A stretch of 64,000 bases of DNA from Defluviicoccus sp. (lineage in GTDB: Bacteria > Pseudomonadota > Alphaproteobacteria > MPNO01): the NCBI GenBank assembly GCA_028820505.1, contig JAPPIT010000142.1:1-64000 (forward strand), written 5' to 3'. Below are positions 58,819 to 64,000 of the stretch, piece by piece. Position numbers and translations under genes: made by a program. Position 1 is the stretch's first letter. Each line of letters starts with the position of its first letter. The notes under the pieces are model-generated. The model did no database searches and had not been told where the DNA came from. It was given only the letters and a program-made list of their open reading frames with translations.

Positions 58819-59028
58819 CTATTCCGCCGGCGCGCCGGTCTCGTTGCGGCGGACGATATAGCCTTCGAGGAAGTCCATCTTGCCTTCGAGGCGGCTCAGA
58901 CGGTCGCGGACTTCCCTCATTTCCGTCTCCAACCGGTCCATGCGCGCGCCGAGCCCTTGGTGGCTCCGGAGCATCAGGCCGGCCAGCGCCACGCCGACTG
59001 CCAGGATCGCGATCAGTTCCGGGCTCAC
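58819..59028 (-). CDS. Small membrane-anchored coiled-coil protein
   Basis: A 69-residue protein: residues about 3 to 20 (PELIAILAVGVALAGLML) form a membrane helix, followed by heptad-rich LGARMDRLETEMREVRDRLSRLEGKMDFLEGYIVRR. It has the same layout as the 76-residue protein at 24405 but little direct identity. Function unknown; such short anchored coiled coils are frequent in environmental alphaproteobacteria. It lies alone between the ligase gene and the FAD/NAD(P)-binding gene, in a 91- and 129-base spaced setting. Confidence 0.65.
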   Translation of the reverse strand: MSPELIAILAVGVALAGLMLRSHQGLGARMDRLETEMREVRDRLSRLEGKMDFLEGYIVRRNETGAPAE

Positions 59029-59157
59029 CCGACACCCTCCCCGGCGGCAGGACGCCGCCCGCGCGGAAGACTCTGCCGGACCGCCGGTTCGTCATCAAGC
59101 GAATAGTGGCCGCCCGGAACGGTATCGCGAAGACCGCGCCGCAGCGGGAAATCCGAG

Positions 59158-60594
59158 CTAGCGGCCGAGCGAGGCGGCGATGCCGGGCATGATCCGGCAC
59201 AGGCGCAAGGCGATGAACGACGCGCCCTGCTGGTCGGCGAACGCGCCGTAGGCCGGGGGGCCGACGATGCGGAGATGCGGGTCCGCGCGCCCGCCGGCGC
59301 CGATCGCGCGGCACTCGTCGTCGACGGCGAGGCCGACGCCCGCCGGATGGGGCACCGCGTATCCCCGGGCGGCCAGCATCCTCACCAGTGGGTTCGGCGA
59401 GAATTCCGGCCGCATGCCCGGCCCGGTGCAGTTCACGATGGCGTCGAAGGTCTCCCGGCGGCGTTCCCCGCTGCCCCTGGGCCGCAAGACGACCGAGAAC
59501 ACGCCGCCGTCCTCCGCCGCCGATACGCAGGTCGCCGCCTCGAACGAGACCTGCCCGGCGGCCTCGGCCCCGCCGATGCGGGCCTCGACCTGGGGCGGGA
59601 GCTGGAAGCGATGAACGTCGTACCAGACCCGCAAATGGCGCAGGAACCGTCGCTTCTCCGCCAGCGGCAGGGCCGGCCAGATCTCCCAGACCGAATCCCT
59701 CAGATCGCCGAACGGCTCCAGCCACGTCCCGCCGGCGGCCCCGGCCCGGCGCGCCGCGGCGCGCAGCGTGCGCAACAGGCCGCGCACGCTCTCGTGCCGT
59801 CCGTGCGCCGCCGCGAACAGGGACACCGGCCGGACGACGCGGTCCACGAGATCGGGGGGAGGACCGGAAACCGCCCCGGGCCGCCGGCGGGTCCGCAGGC
59901 CGCGGCGCGAGACCGCCGCGATCGGCCCCCGGTGCCCGGAGCGGAGCAGGACGGCGATCGCGTCGGAGGCGGTTTGCGACACGCCGAGCACCAGGACTTT
60001 CGCATCGGCGGGAATCTCCCGGAGCCGCGCGGTGTCCCACGGGTCGGCGAGGAAGCCGGGACTCCTGGATATCGCGCCGTCGAAGGGCGGCGGCGCTCGC
60101 GGGCGGTCGTAGCCGGTGGCAAGGACGGTCAGCCCGGCCGACAATTCGTGCCCGTCTTCCAAGGCCAGCCGGTAGCCACCTCGGGTCCGCTCGGCGGCGA
60201 GAACGCGCGACCGGAGGTGACGGATCGTGGAGCCCGAGGGGTTGCCGTCGACATGCGCGCGAAGCTGCTCTTCGACGTAGCGCCCGAAATCCCCCCGCCG
60301 CATGTAGAAATTGCCGTCCGCGGCGAGCGCGTCGGGATCGCGCGCCGGGCCGGCTTGCGCGGCATGCCAGTCCCGCAGATGGTCCGGCGCGTCGGGGTAG
60401 ACGAGATGGACCGCCAGCGGCCCGTTCAGCCGATGGTCGGGATCGCCGGTGTCGTAGGCGAGACCGCGGCCGGGCCGGCCGCGCGGCTCGACGATGGCGA
60501 TGTCGAGCTTCCGTTCGGCCATGCGCGACAGGTGGATCGCGAAGACCGCGCCGGTGAACCCGCCGCCGACGATGGCGACATCGACCGCCGTCAC
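59158..60594 (-). CDS. FAD/NAD(P)-binding oxidoreductase
   Basis: A 478-residue flavoprotein of the COG4529/NAD_binding_9 type. The FAD-binding motif is VAIVGGGFTGAVFAIHLSR near residues 6 to 24; AYDTGDPDHRLNGP is near 47 to 60; a second dinucleotide segment is VLVLGVSQTASDAIAVLLRSG near 202 to 222; and VNCTGPG is near 388. Relatives include ornithine-monooxygenase-like and amino-acid-hydroxylating proteins of unknown role. It is the last gene after the TRAP permease genes (4-base gap), an uncommon fourth member of such an operon. It may process the imported solute. Confidence 0.85.
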   Translation of the reverse strand: MTAVDVAIVGGGFTGAVFAIHLSRMAERKLDIAIVEPRGRPGRGLAYDTGDPDHRLNGPLAVHLVYPDAPDHLRDWHAAQAGPARDPDALAADGNFYMRRGDFGRYVEEQLRAHVDGNPSGSTIRHLRSRVLAAERTRGGYRLALEDGHELSAGLTVLATGYDRPRAPPPFDGAISRSPGFLADPWDTARLREIPADAKVLVLGVSQTASDAIAVLLRSGHRGPIAAVSRRGLRTRRRPGAVSGPPPDLVDRVVRPVSLFAAAHGRHESVRGLLRTLRAAARRAGAAGGTWLEPFGDLRDSVWEIWPALPLAEKRRFLRHLRVWYDVHRFQLPPQVEARIGGAEAAGQVSFEAATCVSAAEDGGVFSVVLRPRGSGERRRETFDAIVNCTGPGMRPEFSPNPLVRMLAARGYAVPHPAGVGLAVDDECRAIGAGGRADPHLRIVGPPAYGAFADQQGASFIALRLCRIMPGIAASLGR

Positions 60595-60597
60595 CTT

Positions 60598-62097
60598 CTA
60601 TCCCATCGTGCCCGGCAGCCAGGTCGCGAGCCCGGGAAACGCGACCAGGATCGCGATCAGCAGAACTTCGGCGACGACGAACGGCAGGACGCCGGAATAG
60701 ATCCGCGACAGCGGCACGTCGGGCGCCATGCCCTTGATGATGAAGACGTTCATGCCGACCGGCGGGGTGATCAGCCCGAGCTCGACCACCATGACGACGA
60801 TGACGCCGAACCAGATGGGATCGAATCCGAGCTGCAGCACGATCGGAAAGAAGATCGGGATGGTGAGCAGGATCATCGCGAGCGCGTCGAGCGCGCAGCC
60901 GAGCAGCAGGTAGATCAGGAGGATGACCGCCATGGTCGCGAGCGGCCCCGTGCCCAAACCGTCGACCCAGCCGCCGAGCGCGTCGGCGAGCCCGCCGAGG
61001 GTGAGGAACTTGTTGAGCAGAATCGCGCCGATCAGGATGGTGAAGATCATCGCCGTGGTCTTGACCGTCTCGAGCAGGCAGGGGCCCAGCTTCCTGCCGG
61101 CGAACAGCCCGAGCCAGACATAGAGGGTATGGGCGGCGAAGATGCCGGCATAGGCGAGATATCCCACCCAGCCCGGCCAGCCGGAGGGCTCGGCGCCGGT
61201 CGACAGGTTGACGATCACGGCGACGAACAGCACGAGCAGGGAGGCGACGAGCAGGAGGTTCGCCGCCCGCAGCAGCCGCCTGCGCCCGGGCGGCGCGTCG
61301 CGGGTCCAGGTGTTGACCGCGAGATCGAAGGCGCCCATCGCGCCGATGCCGGCGGCCTCGGTCGGGGTGAACGCGCCGGTATAGATGCCCCCGATCACCA
61401 GCACGAACAGGACGATGGTCGCCCACACGTCCTTGATCGCGGCCAGCTTCTCGCGCGTCGAGGCGCGCGCGCCGGGCGGCCCCATCTCCGGGTTGCGGTG
61501 GGCGATGATCGACACCGTGGCCATGAAGACGAGGACGGTCAGGATGCCGGGCACGATCCCGGCGGCGAAGAGCTGGCCGATATCGGATTCGGTCAGGATG
61601 CCGTAGAGCACCAGGATGACGCTCGGCGGGATCAGGATCCCGATGGTGCCGCCGGCGGCGATCGCCCCGGTCGCCAGCCGCTCGTCGTAGCGGTAGCGGC
61701 GCATCTCGGGCAGCGCGACCTGGCTCATCGTCGCCGCCGTCGCCAGGCTCGACCCGCAGATCGCGGCGAACGCGCCGCAGCCGCCGATCGTCGCCAGCGC
61801 CAGCCCGCCGCGCCGGTGCCCGAGCCAGGCGTTGCACGACCGGTAGAGATCCTCCGACAGGCCGGAGCCGGTGGCGAAGAAGCCCATCAGCACGAACAGG
61901 GGGACGACGCTGAGCTCGTTGGTGATCACCGTCTCGTAGACGGTAAGGCCCAAAAGCGACAGCGACGGCTCGACGCCGATCAGCAGCACCGCGCCCGCCG
62001 TGCCGACGGCGCCCATCGCGAACCCGATCGGCATGCCCATGGCGAGCAGCACGAACATGACGGCGAGGCCGGCCAGATTCAGGAGGATCGGGTCCAT
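60598..62097 (-). CDS. TRAP transporter large permease (DctM-like)
   Basis: A 499-residue inner-membrane subunit of a sodium- or proton-coupled tripartite (TRAP) importer of carboxylates. It shows the N-terminal LPLFVLMGFFATGSGLSEDL-type motif (here VVPLFVLMGFFATGSG), GGTIGILIPPSVILVLYGI near residue 145, and LGLITPPVGMNVFIIKG near 437. Typical DctM has about 425 residues; here about 75 extra residues with two additional hydrophobic segments lie after TPTEAAGIGAMGAF (about residues 250 to 320). It follows DctQ by 21 bases. Confidence 0.93.
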   Translation of the reverse strand: MDPILLNLAGLAVMFVLLAMGMPIGFAMGAVGTAGAVLLIGVEPSLSLLGLTVYETVITNELSVVPLFVLMGFFATGSGLSEDLYRSCNAWLGHRRGGLALATIGGCGAFAAICGSSLATAATMSQVALPEMRRYRYDERLATGAIAAGGTIGILIPPSVILVLYGILTESDIGQLFAAGIVPGILTVLVFMATVSIIAHRNPEMGPPGARASTREKLAAIKDVWATIVLFVLVIGGIYTGAFTPTEAAGIGAMGAFDLAVNTWTRDAPPGRRRLLRAANLLLVASLLVLFVAVIVNLSTGAEPSGWPGWVGYLAYAGIFAAHTLYVWLGLFAGRKLGPCLLETVKTTAMIFTILIGAILLNKFLTLGGLADALGGWVDGLGTGPLATMAVILLIYLLLGCALDALAMILLTIPIFFPIVLQLGFDPIWFGVIVVMVVELGLITPPVGMNVFIIKGMAPDVPLSRIYSGVLPFVVAEVLLIAILVAFPGLATWLPGTMG

Positions 62098-62118
62098 CGT
62101 AAGCGGGCGGGCTCCGGT

Positions 62119-62652
62119 TCAGCCGGCGCCGGGTGCGGAAGGGAGCCCGGCGTCGTCCGCGGCCTCGGCTCCGGCGGCGACGCGGACCGCACGGACCCAC
62201 TGGATCGCCAGCGCGGCGAGCATGACCAGCGAGCACAGCACCATGACGACCGTCACCGGCCACAGCGGTATTTCCCAGATCTGGGTCAGGTCGCCCTTGC
62301 TCCGCTGGGCCGCCGCCCACTCGGCGAGACGCCAGCAGATCAGCGCGACGAAAAGCAGCGACACCGCGTAGGTGATGCTGTCGAACGCCGCCCGCCAGCG
62401 CGGCGGGAGATGCGAGATCACGATGTCGACCCGGGTGTGGCCGCGCAGGAACGTGGTCAGGCCGATCGCCAGGAACACCGTGAGCCCCATCAGCAGCTCG
62501 GTCGCCTCGACCTTGGCGGTGACCGGCGCGGACAGCAGCTCCCGGCCCAGCACGTCGACGAAGGTCAGCAGCGTCATCGCCGCGAGCGTCGCCGCGCCGA
62601 GCCAGGCGAGCCGCGAGGAGGCCCGCCCGGTCAGCGCGGAGAACCGCGACAT
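62119..62652 (-). CDS. TRAP transporter small permease (DctQ-like)
   Basis: A 177-residue four-helix subunit, with membrane segments near residues 14 to 32, 48 to 66, 88 to 106 and 132 to 152. The loop FLRGHTRVDIVISHLPPRWR after the second helix is the family hallmark (G-x-x-R-V-D). It is transcribed between the binding-protein gene and DctM. A structured repeat lies just upstream of its start, inside the operon. Confidence 0.92.
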   Translation of the reverse strand: MSRFSALTGRASSRLAWLGAATLAAMTLLTFVDVLGRELLSAPVTAKVEATELLMGLTVFLAIGLTTFLRGHTRVDIVISHLPPRWRAAFDSITYAVSLLFVALICWRLAEWAAAQRSKGDLTQIWEIPLWPVTVVMVLCSLVMLAALAIQWVRAVRVAAGAEAADDAGLPSAPGAG

Positions 62653-62658
62653 GCCGGC

Positions 62659-62753
62659 GTCCCTCGATACGGCGCTTCGCGCCTACTCGGGATGAGGGTT
62701 CGCGGAAAGCTCCCCCTCACCCTGAGTAGCGGCGAAGCCGCGTATCGAAGGGC
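62659..62753. repeat. Structured palindromic repeat, copy 3
   Basis: About 95 bases with CCCTCGATACGG and CGTATCGAAGGG arms, CTACTCGGGATGAGGG opposite CCCTGAGTAG, and two hairpins, GGCGC-TTC-GCGCC and GCGGC-GAA-GCCGC. Against copy 2 both hairpin stems differ by paired changes that keep pairing. It lies between the DctP binding-protein gene and the DctQ gene of the TRAP operon, a position equivalent to that of copy 1 in the ABC operon. Confidence 0.9.
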
Positions 62754-62773
62754 GCGCCACGGCGGAGCGGCGG

Positions 62774-63787
62774 CTACCGGATCGACTTCACCGTCGCCTT
62801 CAGGTCGGCCAGCAGCGCCTCGCCGTCATGGCCGGCCTTCTTCATCTTGGCGAGATAGTCGACGACGATCTTGTCGGTTCTCGCCGACCACTTCTTGAAC
62901 TCCGCCGGCGTGATCTCCTCGATCGTGTTCCCGTTGTCCCTGGCGATCTGCATCCCGATCTTGTCGCCCGCGTCCCAGTGCTTGCCGATCAGCTTGGCGC
63001 CGGCGCGGCCGCCCGCCTTGGTCAGCGCGTCCTGTGCGTTCCGGCTCAGCGAGGCCCATTTCTTCTTGTTCATCGTCAGGAAGAAGGGAACCGTGTAGAG
63101 CCCGCCGGGCACCATCAGGTGATGGGTGACGAGCTTCTGCAGGCGGAACCCCCTGATCGCCTCGAACGGGAAGAACGCGCCGGCGGTGATGCCGCGGAGC
63201 AGGCTCTCATGCGCCTTGGTCGCCGGCATCGCGACCGGAACCGCGCCCAGCTGCTCGGCGAGGAAGATGCCGCCGCCGCCGACCCGGAGCTTGACCCCTT
63301 TCAGGTCCTCGAGGGTGGCGATCCTCTTCTTGGTGTGGAGCACGCCCGGCCCGTGGACCCAGACGGTGAGCAGGTGGGTGTCCGCGAACTCCTTTTCGAC
63401 CAGGCCGTTCTTCTCGTACCACATCCAGGCGGCCTGGCTGCCCACCTCGGCGCTCGGCGACAGGAACGGGATCTCCCACAGCCGCAGCGCGACGAAGCGG
63501 CCCGGGGTATAGGCCGGCACGCCCCAGGTAACGTCGCGGATGCCGTTGACCGCGAGGTCGTACTGCCCGGGCGGTTTGGCCAGCGCCGTCTTGTCGACCG
63601 TCAGCGTCAGCTTCCCGCCGGACGCCTTTGTCGCCGAGGCGGCCCAGTCGGCCAGGGTGTTCGTCATGTGGTGCACCGACGGCACCCAGTTGGCGATCCG
63701 CACGGTTTCCGCCTGGGCGGGAACCGCCGCGAGCGCCGCGGAGGCGGCGAAGGCCCCGGCCGCGAGATACCTGAACGTTCCGGACAT
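62774..63787 (-). CDS. TRAP transporter substrate-binding protein (DctP-like)
   Basis: About 337 residues; the start ATG 63787 (MSGTFRYLAAGAFAASAALAAVPAQAE) has an AAAGGGAG site. Residues 1 to about 26 are a Sec signal peptide cut at AQA-E. The family feature is the carboxylate-binding Arg in the VKLRVGGGGIFLAEQLGAVPVAMP region near residues 162 to 185. It captures a solute, probably an organic acid, for the DctQM subunits downstream. Upstream, 52 bases separate it from a TauD-like gene. Confidence 0.93.
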   Translation of the reverse strand: MSGTFRYLAAGAFAASAALAAVPAQAETVRIANWVPSVHHMTNTLADWAASATKASGGKLTLTVDKTALAKPPGQYDLAVNGIRDVTWGVPAYTPGRFVALRLWEIPFLSPSAEVGSQAAWMWYEKNGLVEKEFADTHLLTVWVHGPGVLHTKKRIATLEDLKGVKLRVGGGGIFLAEQLGAVPVAMPATKAHESLLRGITAGAFFPFEAIRGFRLQKLVTHHLMVPGGLYTVPFFLTMNKKKWASLSRNAQDALTKAGGRAGAKLIGKHWDAGDKIGMQIARDNGNTIEEITPAEFKKWSARTDKIVVDYLAKMKKAGHDGEALLADLKATVKSIR

Positions 63788-63839
63788 GGTGACTCCCTTT
63801 CTTCCGTTGGGTTTCCGCATCGCTCCCGCGGCCGCGCCG

Positions 63840-64000
63840 TCAGGACAGGCGGATGCGTTCCGCTGTGTCCGCGAGCCTGACGCCGCGGCGCCACTGTAGC
63901 GCATAGGCGTTGGGCGGCCGCAAATCGTCGTTGGCGAGCCACAGCCGCCACAGCAGCCGCTTCCGGTCCTTCTCCGGCCAGTCCTCGTACGCGTCGCGGG
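63840..64000 (-). CDS. TauD/gamma-butyrobetaine hydroxylase-like oxygenase, C-terminal part
   Basis: The last 52 residues of a gene that continues beyond the window edge: YEDWPEKDRKRLLWRLWLANDD, RPPNAYALQW and RRGVRLADTAERIRLS. The E-x-W-P-E-x-x-R-K-R-x-L-x-R-LWL pattern is typical of the C terminus of TauD-superfamily dioxygenases (taurine catabolism or gamma-butyrobetaine hydroxylase type). The 2-oxoglutarate and iron motifs lie outside. It shares direction with the TRAP operon downstream, so the imported solute might be its substrate; this is inference. Confidence 0.65.
   Translation of the reverse strand, partial: RDAYEDWPEKDRKRLLWRLWLANDDLRPPNAYALQWRRGVRLADTAERIRLS

Noticed and set aside
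26117-62753. Possible CRISPR array from recurring palindromes.
   Set aside because: Only three dispersed copies, tens of kilobases apart, with no spacers and no cas genes.
1-64000. tRNA, rRNA, integrase or transposase genes.
   Set aside because: None could be recognised by eye on either strand; tRNAscan and an IS database search would be needed to exclude them.

Overview
The window is about 64 kb of GC-rich, gene-dense DNA. It most likely comes from an alphaproteobacterium of the Rhodospirillales type. This rests on the gene order argS, SPOR protein, nagZ, scpA, scpB, tatA, tatB, tatC, serS, pcm, LysM/M23 lipoprotein, yajC, secD, secF, on the 300-residue-plus bacterial dCTP deaminase form, and on the many Liv-type and TRAP uptake systems. 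The assignment comes from gene content and order only; no rRNA or tRNA gene was seen.

Region 1 (about 1 to 16.5 kb) is a core housekeeping block. The minus strand carries protein export (SecDF-YajC, TatABC), condensin partners ScpAB, envelope proteins (NagZ, SPOR, NlpD-like, site-2 protease), two aminoacyl-tRNA synthetases and protein repair (Pcm). Diverging at 15.3 kb are erpA and xthA. erpA has a near-consensus promoter placed so that its mRNA should be leaderless. surE and dgt, expected beside pcm and argS in related clusters, are absent.

Region 2 (16.5 to 39.5 kb) is catabolic and transport DNA. It holds a UbiD decarboxylase next to a haem-oxygenase-like diiron protein, and a long minus-strand run with a fused salicylyl-CoA 5-hydroxylase/old-yellow-enzyme protein, an HsaA-like flavin monooxygenase, a Liv-type ABC transporter split by a small gene, an MFS carrier and a TAXI binding protein. 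A divergent FAD monooxygenase, dCTP deaminase and a DUF6134 protein follow, then a second complete Liv operon. Two sites sharing ACTTAAACT suggest co-control of the hydroxylase and the first binding protein.

Region 3 (39.6 to 53.1 kb) opens with a Phd/VapC module and closes with a HigBA-like module. Between them is the most unusual part: a Rieske oxygenase with a degenerate M20-like protein, divergent from a plus-strand series of AtzG/AtzE-type amidase, malonyl-CoA decarboxylase, orphan molybdenum hydroxylase subunit, TauD-type oxygenase, two tandemly duplicated LLM flavin oxygenases and a gentisate-dioxygenase-like bicupin. It looks like a dedicated oxidative pathway whose substrate cannot be read from sequence.

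Region 4 (53.1 to 64 kb) has a MetE-like methyltransferase with an Lrp-type regulator and a perfect palindrome at the regulator's start, a cold-shock gene, a HepT/MntA toxin-antitoxin pair whose toxin N terminus is frameshifted, a GST, an acyl-CoA ligase, and a TRAP transporter operon (P, Q, M) with an FAD/NAD(P)-binding protein. The window ends inside a TauD-like gene. Three copies of a structured palindromic repeat with compensatory stem changes lie between genes. Two of them sit directly after binding-protein genes and before their transporter subunits.
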